Source: Fibrobacter sp. UBA1765 (lineage in GTDB: Bacteria; Fibrobacterota; Fibrobacteria; Fibrobacterales; Fibrobacteraceae). From it: a stretch of DNA of 42,102 nucleotides. Positions 24,843 to 33,008 of this stretch are shown piece by piece (the stretch's first letter is position 1; the number at the start of each line of letters is the position of its first letter). The stretch spans positions 1-42,102 of the forward strand of contig DCGZ01000128.1 in assembly GCA_002314675.1 (NCBI GenBank). Direction: 5' to 3'. The position numbers and the translations under genes are program-made. The notes beneath the pieces were generated by a model. It searched no databases. It saw only the letters and a program-made list of their open reading frames with translations, and was not told the DNA's origin.

Positions 24843-26339
24843 TTACTTGAACTGAATCTTGCTCTTGCAAATCAAGAGCTGGTCAATAAGGTCTGCAGGA
24901 ATGAGGAAATTCAGCGCAGTATCGTCATCAGGATCACGTTCCACGACAACGTTTGCAGCGAATTCTTCGTAATTCTGTACAAGGCCCTTGCTCATCCAAT
25001 ACTTGTATCGGGTAAGAATTTCAGCCTTGCCCAAAGAAGGAGTCATAACGACCTGACCAGGACCGTATTCGTTACCATCGTCAGCAAGTTTTGCATGGGG
25101 ATACTTACCGCCAAGGTAAGCGTTCCAATCCCAGCGCAAGAAGCTCAAGACATGAACCTTTTCGAGCTGCTGATAGCTGGTATCAGCAACACCCGCTGCA
25201 TTCTGCTTATAGGTGGTAACACAGCGCTTGAGGTACACGGTACCGTCGTCACCAGCAGCAAGGAGAGCAACGCCATGCTTAAGTAAGGAATTAGCCTCGG
25301 GCATAATCAAGCGGTCATCTTTCTTCGGGGCAACAACTCCGTAGACCGGCCAATTGCTGAGAGGAACAGCAGGATCATTGAGGGCGCACTGGGCAATGCA
25401 ACCAGCAGAAGCAGCCGCAACAACGCAGGGCTGAGACGGAGTCTTCACAATGCCCGGGATGCAAATCACCTGGGAATTGCGAGCGGCACCTGCAGTAGTA
25501 TAAGCAGAGAGGGTTCCCGCTACAGAATAGTAGAGAACGCCATCGCGTTGGACGGTTGCACCCCAAAGTTCATCCAGAAGTTCCTTGATGTAAGCAACGC
25601 CGCCAGTTGCAGTATTGTCACCACAGCCAACTACAACAGTCTTGAACCATTCGCCAGCAATTTTTGCACCAACGGTTGTTTCATTGTATGCAGTATCCTT
25701 CGCACCACCAGAAAGGGTTCCGGATTCAGGAAGAGTGATAGTCAATCCAGCGGGAGTCTTTTCACCAGCGTTAAAGTTCGCCACAACGCTAATGTCATTA
25801 CCTGCGACACCCTTATTCTTTGCAGTAATGGTCACAACGCCATCAGATGCAGAAGCCGTTACAGGAAGATTCTTGACTTCATTGATTGCAGTTGCGATGT
25901 TGGAAGCCACACCAGGAGTCCCTTCAGAATCCTTGGCTTCATCACCTGCCACAACAGTGACGGTCACCGCCTGACCACCAATCAAAAGGTAAATCGGAGC
26001 GGATTCGGTCGCAGTACCGGTCACTGTAATGGAACCAGTTGCAGCGGCACCATCAGACACATCCTGCAGAGCAAGGCAGTAAAGTTCCATGTTCTTTGCA
26101 TTCTTGCGGAACGCACGAGCCATAAGAGCAATCTGGGAACCTTCGCCAAACAGTGAATCGGCTTCGGCATCGGAAAAAATCTGGGTCACACCTGCAGGAG
26201 CGCCAGCTTTCGTTGCCTGACCAATCAAAAGGTTTTTCCACGGCATCGGACCAGACTTGGCCGCGCGGGAATTATCAAATTCCGTTGCAAAAATCGGCAC
26301 CAGATTATTTGCCGGAATTTCCTGGAACTGAATAGACAT
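24843..26339 (-). CDS. Contractile tail sheath protein (Mu gpL-like)
   Basis: The 498-aa protein is full length for Mu gpL. Recognisable parts are FQEIPANNLVPIFATEFDNSRA at the start, MALMARAFRKNAKNMELYCLAL-like segments, and the C-terminal sheath core (GPGQVVMTPSLGKAEILTRYKYWMSKGLVQNYEEFAANVVVERDPDD, LNFLIPADLIDQLLICKSKIQFK). An alanine/glycine/threonine-rich insert near residues 95-190 would be surface-exposed. It makes this a contractile-tailed (myovirus) phage. The ATG overlaps the stop of the DUF2635 gene. Confidence 0.92.
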   Translation of the reverse strand: MSIQFQEIPANNLVPIFATEFDNSRAAKSGPMPWKNLLIGQATKAGAPAGVTQIFSDAEADSLFGEGSQIALMARAFRKNAKNMELYCLALQDVSDGAAATGSITVTGTATESAPIYLLIGGQAVTVTVVAGDEAKDSEGTPGVASNIATAINEVKNLPVTASASDGVVTITAKNKGVAGNDISVVANFNAGEKTPAGLTITLPESGTLSGGAKDTAYNETTVGAKIAGEWFKTVVVGCGDNTATGGVAYIKELLDELWGATVQRDGVLYYSVAGTLSAYTTAGAARNSQVICIPGIVKTPSQPCVVAAASAGCIAQCALNDPAVPLSNWPVYGVVAPKKDDRLIMPEANSLLKHGVALLAAGDDGTVYLKRCVTTYKQNAAGVADTSYQQLEKVHVLSFLRWDWNAYLGGKYPHAKLADDGNEYGPGQVVMTPSLGKAEILTRYKYWMSKGLVQNYEEFAANVVVERDPDDDTALNFLIPADLIDQLLICKSKIQFK

Positions 26340-26539
26340 CAGTCACCCTCCGTATTCTTGTTGATTTCAACTTCAGACACCTTGGCAGTTTTAACTTCCA
26401 CCAATTCGCCATCAGCAATTCTGCGAGCCACATAGGCGTCAACAGCAATGTTTTCGCCATCGGGCAGAACATTACGACCACGAGCAGGCAGATAAACTGC
26501 CAGGCCTACGGCCGGTTTCAAAAAAAGTTTGTTAGCCAT
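26339..26539 (-). CDS. DUF2635 family protein (Mu-tail-associated)
   Basis: The 66-aa protein begins MANKLFLKPAVGLAVYLPARGRNVLPDGE and has YVARRIADGELVEV, the pattern of DUF2635. These small proteins sit immediately before the sheath gene in Mu-type phages. The role is not known to me. It is coupled to the sheath gene by a 1-nt overlap. Confidence 0.8.
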   Translation of the reverse strand: MANKLFLKPAVGLAVYLPARGRNVLPDGENIAVDAYVARRIADGELVEVKTAKVSEVEINKNTEGD

Positions 26540-27100
26540 TCATCGCCTCACTCTCGTAGTAAACTTTTGCTTGTTTCCGGAACCCTCGCCCATGGAGATT
26601 TCGTTATTAGCAGAAATAAATTCATCTGCAGGTCCACCAACAGATATCGTCACATTAAATTCCGTAGAGAACGTAATTCGCTGACAACCTCTGTTCATTT
26701 CGCCAAGAGCGGTCAAGTTGTTTTCAATCCCAGTCAGTACAAACCGCTTAGTAAGCCCTCCGAAAAAGCCTTCCTTAGGCATTAGCGGTTGGAGTACAGC
26801 GATAACGGAGTGAGTCATGTCGTCGAGCATATCATTGACAGAATCACATTCATCCTGGCAAACAACATCAACAACAACGCTACCAGAGCACTTGTAAGTT
26901 TTCGGACTCGTGCGCTGATCATCGAAACTAAAGGAATCCGTATACACAACGGCAAAGGAACCTTCCTCAGGCCAGGCATCATCCTTGCGAGCCTCAAATA
27001 CATTCTCACCAATGCCATCGATATTGGCATTGACAATCGTATTGATTACCGCATGACGAAGCTGCTTAATTGCTGACAGAGTTCTTAGAGCCACTTGCAC
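26540..27100 (-). CDS. Tail terminator/minor tail protein (gpU-like)
   Basis: The 186-aa protein resembles lambda gpU-type tail terminators: LRHAVINTIVNANIDGIGENVFEAR, AWPEEGSFAVVYTDSFSFDD, then CSGSVVVDVVCQDECDSVNDMLDDMTHSVIAVLQPLM. It is longer than lambda U by a C-terminal extension rich in N, G and basic residues. It overlaps the FII-like gene by 35 nt. A minor head-tail connector role is the alternative. A TGTGACG-n29-TATTTC element lies inside it at 26613-26654. Confidence 0.6.
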   Translation of the reverse strand: MQVALRTLSAIKQLRHAVINTIVNANIDGIGENVFEARKDDAWPEEGSFAVVYTDSFSFDDQRTSPKTYKCSGSVVVDVVCQDECDSVNDMLDDMTHSVIAVLQPLMPKEGFFGGLTKRFVLTGIENNLTALGEMNRGCQRITFSTEFNVTISVGGPADEFISANNEISMGEGSGNKQKFTTRVRR

Positions 27101-27440
27101 GATCCTTCAGGTAGTAAACTACTACACCATCTTTCGGGAATTCAAAATCCTTGGCCACAATGCGTTTTGCTTTGTTGAATTCATTTTCACCCAAAACAAA
27201 AACATCGCCCTTGCAAGGTTTTCCACCCGGCAAAGAGGACGCAGAAACAAAAAGGCGAGGATTATGGGAAATGGCATCCACGCCACCACCCATATTCTCA
27301 CCTTGCAAAGGAAGTTCATCATACAAGCCGTTCAAGGAATATTCCTTACCGTCTCTCACGAGGGTAACAATCTCCCCGAACTCGTCTTCATTAAAAAACG
27401 AGCCGGAAAGATCATCGATGAGGTCATCCTTGAAAGACAT
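27066..27440 (-). CDS. Head-tail joining protein (lambda gpFII-like)
   Basis: The 124-aa protein fits the gpFII pattern, an N-terminal flexible part followed by NGLYDELP, a NPRLFVSASSLPG stretch and GDVFVLGENEFNKAKRIVAKDFEFP. In lambda FII the comparable line is GVFDDPE, SPSLFV and RGDTLTIGEENFWVDRV. It would sit at the head-tail junction. The position right after the capsid gene agrees. Confidence 0.65.
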   Translation of the reverse strand: MSFKDDLIDDLSGSFFNEDEFGEIVTLVRDGKEYSLNGLYDELPLQGENMGGGVDAISHNPRLFVSASSLPGGKPCKGDVFVLGENEFNKAKRIVAKDFEFPKDGVVVYYLKDRASGSKNSVSN

Positions 27441-27443
27441 TGT

Positions 27444-28481
27444 TTACACAACCTTACGAGAAATGATTGCGGCACCGTTCATCGGGACAAACAACGGGCT
27501 GGATTCTTCTTCAAGAATCTTGGACTTGCCGTTCTTAATCCAGGTGTAAACGTAGGACTGGCAAACATTCAGGGTGCCGTCGGTACCATCTGCGATAGCG
27601 CCGTAATGCATCTTGAAGCCAGCACCATTACCAATCATGATAATGGAATCCTTGGGAATCAAGTTCAGGTCCTTCTTCTGCTTTTCGTCATAGAAGAATT
27701 CATCGTAGGTAATGATGTCCATGCCAAGGATGTGAGCGGCACGAGTAATGCCTTCCGGATCGGCGTCCTTCGGGTCAATTTCGCCGAACATCATGTGACG
27801 CTTGTCCATGTATTCCTTGACTGCATCATTCTGGATGAAAGCGTCGAAAGCGTCGTCACCCATGATGGTCAAACCGACATTGCCACCACCATTCTTCGCG
27901 ACCAGACGCTTCTGGTTCAGAAGATAGAGAATCGGATTGGAACCATTTGCATCAAACTTATCACCAGAAGCTGCGGGAGAAAGGTTTGCAGAAGGGATGT
28001 TCAGGTTGATGGTTCGCATCAGATTGTCGTCAACCTTAACATCAACCTTACCAGTAGTGATCGCTTCAACAATCTGCTGTTCTTCACGACGTTCGATAGA
28101 CTGACGAAGTTCGAGAGCGTCATTCATCAAGCTCTGGAACTTAATCTTTTCAGAACTTTCCTGGCCACCATAGGTAACAATACCGTCTGCCTTAGCAGCA
28201 GTTTCAACATCGTGCTTGGAAAGATCGCGCCACGGATGCACGGTAGGAGCAGTCACCACAAGGCGTTCAAAGCCATCACGGGCAAGAGCCTTGCCATTTT
28301 CGTCATCATCGGCAACATAGGAAGCAATGAGACGGGTCTTCTTATTCTGCTGAAGAATAAGAGTCTTAGTCTTGTGCAGTTCAACAGCGCACATACGGCG
28401 AAGGAACTGAGAAGGCTTAAAGTTTTCGCTGGTAAGCTTGGTCAGCTCGTAGCGAGAATCAAGATTGAGTTCACCAGACAT
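27444..28481 (-). CDS. Major capsid protein (lambda gpE-type)
   Basis: The 345-aa protein is of the lambda E kind: LTSENFKPSQFLRRM, then KTKTLILQQNKKTRLIASYVADDDENG, the DFVVTAPTVHPWRDL-like segment, and HILGMDIITYDEFFYDEKQKKDLNLIPKDSIIMIGNGAGFKMHYGAIADG. The ATG follows a strong AAGGAGG. A rightward ORF of 597 codons runs opposite this gene and its neighbours, but it is a coding shadow. Confidence 0.9.
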   Translation of the reverse strand: MSGELNLDSRYELTKLTSENFKPSQFLRRMCAVELHKTKTLILQQNKKTRLIASYVADDDENGKALARDGFERLVVTAPTVHPWRDLSKHDVETAAKADGIVTYGGQESSEKIKFQSLMNDALELRQSIERREEQQIVEAITTGKVDVKVDDNLMRTINLNIPSANLSPAASGDKFDANGSNPILYLLNQKRLVAKNGGGNVGLTIMGDDAFDAFIQNDAVKEYMDKRHMMFGEIDPKDADPEGITRAAHILGMDIITYDEFFYDEKQKKDLNLIPKDSIIMIGNGAGFKMHYGAIADGTDGTLNVCQSYVYTWIKNGKSKILEEESSPLFVPMNGAAIISRKVV

Positions 28482-28496
28482 TCGGTCCTCCTTTCA

Positions 28497-28847
28497 TTAG
28501 TCCTTTACGCCGTCAACAGCCTTAAAGAAAAGGCAACGTGCGGCAAGTTCATCCTTAACGATCTGCACATTGGCACCTTCGCCAACTACAATAGAACCGT
28601 CAGCAAAGCAACCTGTGCGGGCAACGAGAGAATAGCCGCCATTAGCACCAGTATTTACATCCGCCATAAGGCGAGCAACCGGTTTAGCATCACCGGCAAC
28701 AAGCACAAGGCCCTTGTCGGCACCAGCGGAATTCACCGCAAGGATTGCACCGCGCTTAAGGTTCTGATTGGCCCCGATCTTTACAACTTCGCTGTGAATC
28801 GGGAAATCACCTGCGATATCGTTGTCGAAATTGATCTTAGTCGACAT
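28497..28847 (-). CDS. Head decoration protein D
   Basis: The 116-aa protein matches the lambda gpD (HDPD) family: FPIHSEVVKIGANQNLKRGAIL and YSLVARTGCFADGSIVVGEGANVQI. It should trim the mature head as trimers after expansion. It lies between the protease/scaffold gene and the capsid gene, as in lambda. Confidence 0.87.
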   Translation of the reverse strand: MSTKINFDNDIAGDFPIHSEVVKIGANQNLKRGAILAVNSAGADKGLVLVAGDAKPVARLMADVNTGANGGYSLVARTGCFADGSIVVGEGANVQIVKDELAARCLFFKAVDGVKD

Positions 28848-28850
28848 TGT

Positions 28851-29318
28851 TTACCCCTTTTTGTAGAATTTGTTTGCAGCTTCCTTGGCCCAATCGGAAT
28901 GCTTAGAAGCAGAAGTTTCTTCCTTTTCGCCATCCGGAGTCACGCTGTTTGCGGCAGAGGCTTCAGCCTCGAGACCCTTCTGGATTGCAAGCTTTTGCGC
29001 TTCGGAAAGTTCAGCTTCAGGCTTTGCAGACTTGGCAGCATCCAAGTCAGCCTTTAGCTGAGCGATCTCAGCATCCTTTGCAGCAACGGTTTCGGCATTG
29101 GCCTTTTCCATTGCGCAAACATTTTCCTGCATTTTGGTAAATGCAAATTCCTTAGCATCGGCAAGAGTCTTACCGCTGTCCACAAACGCAGTAGCGTCTT
29201 CTGCAATGTGACAGGCTTCAAATAAGGCCTTCACATCGGAAACACTCTGCTTGTATGCAGCGATAGCATTCTTGGCGATTTCTTCTGCGGTAGGAGCCGC
29301 ATTATTCTGTTCAGCCAT
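28851..29318 (-). CDS. Scaffold protein from internal start (Nu3-like)
   Basis: The in-frame ATG at 29318 (MAEQNNAAPTAEE) is preceded by its own AGAGGT ribosome site 5-6 nt upstream. This would yield a 155-aa helical scaffold identical to the C-terminus of the protease gene. The layout is that of lambda C and Nu3. The sequence supports the start; actual production is inferred. Confidence 0.75.
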   Translation of the reverse strand: MAEQNNAAPTAEEIAKNAIAAYKQSVSDVKALFEACHIAEDATAFVDSGKTLADAKEFAFTKMQENVCAMEKANAETVAAKDAEIAQLKADLDAAKSAKPEAELSEAQKLAIQKGLEAEASAANSVTPDGEKEETSASKHSDWAKEAANKFYKKG

Positions 29319-30161
29319 AGAGCTACCTCTTTTTTTGTTATTTGTAAATTCAATCGGATCAACGCCCTGGGCAAGGGCTTCGCAAATTTCGTCAAGGCTA
29401 GCAACGCCATCTGCCAAGTTAGCATCAACAGCCTTCTGACCAATGAACACGCCACCCTTACCGTAATTGTTGGTCACATCAATGGCAGTAGTGTTGCGGT
29501 GCTTTGCAACAGCGCCAATAAACACTTCTGCAAGATCGTTCAGTTCCTGCTTAATAAGTGCAAGACCTTCGTCAGTATCTGGAGTCGGAGCCTTATCTGG
29601 ACTCAAGTCAGAAACAACTACATCGAGATTGGATTCTTCATTCTTGTTGTAAGCACAAAGAACACCGATGGAACCGAGAGTTCCGTTGGAAGCAGTAAAA
29701 ACCTTATCGCAAGCGGAACCAATCCAGTAAGCTGCAGAGCACATCAAGCCGCCAGTACGGGCGATAACAGGTTTTTGACCACGTGCATTAAAAATCTTTT
29801 CTGCAAGGTCAGCACAGCCAGAAACTTCGCCGCCAGGACTATTGATGTCAAGCACAACTGCCTTTACCTTGCGGTCGCTCATCACTTCGTCAAAAGCAGC
29901 ATCGATGGAATTGTAAGTATCCATCCCGAACCAGGCGGTAAACAAATCGGTACGGTAAGAAAGAGCACCATCAACGTGAATTACAGCCACACCGCCTTCG
30001 CGACGGTCAATGACGTTCGGGCATTCAGGCTCACCGTTTTCCTTGAACTCCCAATCAAAATTCACGGACGCAAGTTTTTCGGCTTCATCCTTACGCATTG
30101 CAAAGCGGGTAGCGAAAAACGCATTCATCTTCTTTTCGATTTTTTTCTTACTTTTCGCCAT
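28851..30161 (-). CDS. Prohead protease (S49) with C-terminal scaffold, lambda gpC-like
   Basis: The 436-aa protein has an N-terminal SppA/S49-type domain: VAVIHVDGALSYRTDLF, the VLDINSPGGEVSGCADL loop, and TGGLMCSAAYWIGSACDKVFTASNGTLGSIGVL, which contains the nucleophile serine. From about residue 280 a helical, alanine-rich scaffold domain follows. It both shapes and matures the prohead by cutting scaffold. AGGAA precedes the ATG. A second start inside gives the scaffold alone. Confidence 0.88.
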   Translation of the reverse strand: MAKSKKKIEKKMNAFFATRFAMRKDEAEKLASVNFDWEFKENGEPECPNVIDRREGGVAVIHVDGALSYRTDLFTAWFGMDTYNSIDAAFDEVMSDRKVKAVVLDINSPGGEVSGCADLAEKIFNARGQKPVIARTGGLMCSAAYWIGSACDKVFTASNGTLGSIGVLCAYNKNEESNLDVVVSDLSPDKAPTPDTDEGLALIKQELNDLAEVFIGAVAKHRNTTAIDVTNNYGKGGVFIGQKAVDANLADGVASLDEICEALAQGVDPIEFTNNKKRGSSMAEQNNAAPTAEEIAKNAIAAYKQSVSDVKALFEACHIAEDATAFVDSGKTLADAKEFAFTKMQENVCAMEKANAETVAAKDAEIAQLKADLDAAKSAKPEAELSEAQKLAIQKGLEAEASAANSVTPDGEKEETSASKHSDWAKEAANKFYKKG

Positions 30162-30169
30162 AAAAATTC

Positions 30170-31729
30170 CTAGTTCAAAGAACTTTCGTTCGTATCATCA
30201 GTCGATACAGAGAAACTTTCAGTCTTAGTTACGCTACCAGGTTCGCCAAGACCCTTTGCCTTGCGCATATTCAGTTCCTTTGCAAGCTGGTCTGTAACCA
30301 CATCGTATTCGCCGCCATTGACCATAGCACAAGCAGTATCACGGTCCATAAGCTGTTCGTCAATCTGCATCTTGATTGCCTGAGTTTCACGAAGCGGGTC
30401 AAGCAAGAATGCTGCATCAGAAATCCAACGGCAGCCACACCAAAGCGCACGCTTTATCGGATCATCAAAGAAACCCGGCGCTTCGATTTCGCCAACAAGC
30501 ACAGCCTGGGCCAACCACTTTTCGTATATGGGCTGACAGAAGTCGCTGATAAAATCCTCACGCATACGATTGAAAGTCTTACGGCTTTCAAGAACAGCTG
30601 CACGAACAGAGTTATAGTTTGATGTATGGAAATTTTTCAGGATAACTTCATAGCTGGCACCAGTAGCGGCACCTGCTTCGCTGAAAATCAATTCCACAAA
30701 CGGCTGATAGTTTACGTTCGGTCGAGCCGGGTTCAGCAAGTCCGCCTTAAACTTGTTCGGCAAAGACCAAATTCCACCAGGCTTCATGGAAAGTTCAAGT
30801 TCATCCCTTCTTGCAGGAACTTCATTTCCATAGGAATCCACTTGCTGTTCCGCATTGCCACCGCCACCAATACCAGTCATTCCGCTAAGGTCATCAGCTT
30901 CTTCGTCATCATTGCTGGTAACAACGGCTGTTACACAGGCACTGACAACAGCGGCCATGAGTTCCGCATCCTGGTATCGTTCCAGTTGCTTCAACTGCAT
31001 AATCAACGGAGCCAACAGAGGCACACCGCGACGCTGATCTGTGCGATCCACAGAAAGAATGTGGATTACATTCGGATTACCTAAAGCGTCAAATGCAGGA
31101 ACCCTTACAGTATCCACGTTATCGGTATAACTATCAATACTCCAAGCTGGCTTAGATGTAAAATAATAGGCGGCAAGGGTCCCATTCTTGTTCGTTTCAA
31201 CGCCATGTAAAAGCGCATCAGAATCCATTACTCCAAACGGATTCTGGCAGCGTTCGCTTTCAAGAATCTTGATGCAAAGGCCGAAAGGACTGTTCTTGTC
31301 ATAACAAGCCAAACCAAAGCTATCACCGCCAATTTTTGCGGACTTGAAAGCAAGATGCTGCAGCTGGGCGAAGGTATTCTTCTTTTCGGCATCGCAATTC
31401 TTGGAATTTGCCCAAAGTTCAAAAAGGCTCTGGGCGTTCTTGGCCCACTTTTCAGCTTCCGCCTGGGTCATTCCAAGACGGTCCGGCATTCTGATATTCG
31501 GACGGCACTTGCATCCAGTACCAACGACATTCGTCGTAAAACTTTCAATCATCGCCCGACTGAATGTGTTGTTCTGGAAAAGCTGACGGCTACGGAGCCT
31601 TAAAATATCAAGGTCAAGAGCAAGGTCCCTATCCGCAGAACTCGGAAGCGCAACAAAGTTACGCAAAGCCTCGGTAATAACCGAAGCCGCTTTCCAGGCA
31701 GTACCTCTAGGACCCATCATACGAGACAT
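30170..31729 (-). CDS. Portal protein (lambda gpB family)
   Basis: The 519-aa protein is of the lambda-type portal family: LRLRSRQLFQNNTFSRAMIESFTTNVVGTGCKCRPNI near the start, TDQRRGVPLLAPLIMQLKQLERYQDAELMAAVVSACVTAVVTS in the middle and ATGASYEVILKNFHTSNYNSVRAAVLESRKTFNRMRE toward the end. It forms the dodecameric ring for DNA entry and tail joining. TAGGT precedes the ATG. It follows the gpW-like gene by 7 nt. Confidence 0.92.
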   Translation of the reverse strand: MSRMMGPRGTAWKAASVITEALRNFVALPSSADRDLALDLDILRLRSRQLFQNNTFSRAMIESFTTNVVGTGCKCRPNIRMPDRLGMTQAEAEKWAKNAQSLFELWANSKNCDAEKKNTFAQLQHLAFKSAKIGGDSFGLACYDKNSPFGLCIKILESERCQNPFGVMDSDALLHGVETNKNGTLAAYYFTSKPAWSIDSYTDNVDTVRVPAFDALGNPNVIHILSVDRTDQRRGVPLLAPLIMQLKQLERYQDAELMAAVVSACVTAVVTSNDDEEADDLSGMTGIGGGGNAEQQVDSYGNEVPARRDELELSMKPGGIWSLPNKFKADLLNPARPNVNYQPFVELIFSEAGAATGASYEVILKNFHTSNYNSVRAAVLESRKTFNRMREDFISDFCQPIYEKWLAQAVLVGEIEAPGFFDDPIKRALWCGCRWISDAAFLLDPLRETQAIKMQIDEQLMDRDTACAMVNGGEYDVVTDQLAKELNMRKAKGLGEPGSVTKTESFSVSTDDTNESSLN

Positions 31730-31736
31730 TCAAAAC

Positions 31737-31964
31737 CTATACAGGAACAGCAGTAAAAATTTTGGACTTACCCTTCCGAACACCTTTGGCAGCGGCCAAG
31801 CGGCTCATCCACAAGTCATAAGTCTTTTGACAAGACTCAACGGACGCGCGACTCAGGGAACGACCGCCAATGGAATAGCTCTGGGCTTCCATAGCCTTGA
31901 GCAACGCCTTTTCAGCGGCGTCAACCATTTTCTTGCAAAGTTCAACGGAGTAAATCTTTTCCAC
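31737..31964 (-). CDS. Head-tail joining protein gpW / DUF6148-like
   Basis: The 75-aa protein has a GRSLSRASVESCQKTYDLWMSRLAAA core that fits the small joining-protein family found before lambda-type portals. The start codon is GTG at 31964, only 6 nt after the TATTTT of late promoter 3, so the mRNA is probably leaderless. It is the first gene of the second late unit. Confidence 0.72.
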   Translation of the reverse strand: MEKIYSVELCKKMVDAAEKALLKAMEAQSYSIGGRSLSRASVESCQKTYDLWMSRLAAAKGVRKGKSKIFTAVPV

Positions 31965-31970
31965 GCCAAC

Positions 31971-32012
31971 AAAATAGACGAACGGCTATGTTTTTCAAAT
32001 AAAATCGTCACA
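31971..32012 (-). promoter_or_regulatory. Late promoter, copy 3 (before gpW-like)
   Basis: Read leftward: TGTGACG (32012-32006), 29 nt, TATTTT (31976-31971), 6 nt to the GTG. It has the same architecture as the other three copies and is preceded directly by the palindrome at 32013-32036. Confidence 0.72.
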
Positions 32013-32036
32013 TCATTTTCGTGACTTCACGAAAAT
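32013..32036. promoter_or_regulatory. 24-bp perfect palindrome between divergent promoters
   Basis: Arms CATTTTCGTGA and its exact complement with a 2-nt centre, abutting TGTGACG of late promoter 3. The CGTGA/TCACG arms resemble that motif. It may be an operator or a second activator site. No T-tract follows, so it is not a typical terminator. Confidence 0.6.
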
Positions 32037-32046
32037 GGTTTAGTCT

Positions 32047-32098
32047 TTAACCTTGATTAACTTTTTATTTAACCACTTGGTTAAAAAGATTGTATATT
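32047..32098 (+). promoter_or_regulatory. TTAACC operator cluster and promoter of antisense moron
   Basis: TTAACC at 32047, TTAACT at 32057 and TTAACC at 32069. The last forms a palindrome (TTAACCA-CT-TGGTTAA, 32069-32084). TTAACC is a plausible -35 box, with TATATT (32093-32098) 18 nt further on and 6 nt before the ATG at 32105. The half-sites match the repressor operators at 41.2 kb. Confidence 0.55.
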
Positions 32099-32104
32099 AA
32101 AGGC

Positions 32105-32356
32105 ATGGAAAAGCAGAAAAACAAAATCCTCGACATCGTACTGAAGCAGATCACATTCTTCTGCTTGTATTGGGGTTTTTACGCCATCGGATGGCATTAT
32201 TGCACAACCATCAGAATGGATAGAGTATCAACACTGTTTTACGACGCTTCTTTTTTTGTTCCAATTTTTGCCGCTTTATTCTACGTAGTTTCAGCAACAG
32301 CATTTCAATTGAACATCACTTCGCAGTCTTCAAAGCCTTCTGATAAGCAGTCATAA
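32105..32356 (+). CDS. Small two-TM protein on opposite strand (moron)
   Basis: The 83-aa protein has two membrane helices (ITFFCLYWGFYAIGWHYCTT and ASFFVPIFAALFYVVSATAF) and a basic N-terminus. It is not recognised. It reads rightward, against the late genes on both sides, and its end overlaps the gpZ-like gene by 41 nt. The ATG at 32105 is chosen over a TTG at 32090, which would place the start inside the promoter box. Its own promoter, with palindromic TTAACC sites, suggests expression in the lysogen. A role in blocking superinfecting DNA is possible. Confidence 0.6.
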   Translation: MEKQKNKILDIVLKQITFFCLYWGFYAIGWHYCTTIRMDRVSTLFYDASFFVPIFAALFYVVSATAFQLNITSQSSKPSDKQS

Positions 32357-33008
32357 AATCGCTCTCGATATACTTCTTGTAGAAAAATTCCACAATGCGC
32401 TGCCAGTTCCAACGAGCTGGCACTTCTACTTTCGGGTACATGGCGTACATCCATTCTAACTTTCTGGATCCTGCAATGTGACGGGCAATAAATTTAACGC
32501 CATCTGCACGCTCCATTTCAAATGGTTTGTACTTAGAAATCTTTCGGGCAGTAGGCCTGCTTTCGGAGTATTTACGCCCCTTACGGATTCGTGACTTTTT
32601 CCCTCCATTTTTAGCGTCGGCAAGTAACGCCGACACATAATAGCCAGGCTTGATAGCGCCCTTGACAGTCATGCCTTTGGAGGTAACGCCTTCGCGAGGA
32701 ACAGGAACGGACTTCCCTGGTTTCGCTACTTTTTCACCACCATATTCCTGACGGGCCATGAATGGCTTGTCCAAATAAATTATAGCTGCAGGAACCTTCT
32801 TGTCAGCCTTGTCGATGCGAATCAAGTTCGGGAGTGCTTTATTTCGCATAGTAAATTTTCGCGGATAATCCTTTATAAGCGCACGGCGTGAACGAAACGC
32901 ATTGGCGTTCACAGCCTCCTTCATGGCAAACGGCAACTGTTTTTCGCGAACATCGTCAATTTCCTTCAAGAATTTGTTGATGTTGCATGAAACATGAAAA
33001 TCCATCAT
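32316..33008 (-). CDS. gpZ-like minor tail/head-completion protein
   Basis: The 230-aa protein is basic with the feel of lambda gpZ/HK97 gp10-type completion proteins: KQLPFAMKEAVNANAFRSRRALIKDYPRKFTMRNKAL, a middle region rich in K, R and G, and YPKVEVPARWNWQRIVEFFYKKYI near the end. It lies, unusually, between terminase and the joining protein rather than in the tail block. It overlaps the large terminase gene by 4 nt. Family assignment is by general pattern only. Confidence 0.5.
   Translation of the reverse strand: MMDFHVSCNINKFLKEIDDVREKQLPFAMKEAVNANAFRSRRALIKDYPRKFTMRNKALPNLIRIDKADKKVPAAIIYLDKPFMARQEYGGEKVAKPGKSVPVPREGVTSKGMTVKGAIKPGYYVSALLADAKNGGKKSRIRKGRKYSESRPTARKISKYKPFEMERADGVKFIARHIAGSRKLEWMYAMYPKVEVPARWNWQRIVEFFYKKYIESDFMTAYQKALKTAK

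Noticed and set aside
27264..29057. 597-codon ORF on the plus strand
   Set aside because: It lies opposite the capsid, decoration and protease genes, has no ribosome site, and its translation is low-complexity without domains. It is a codon-bias shadow.
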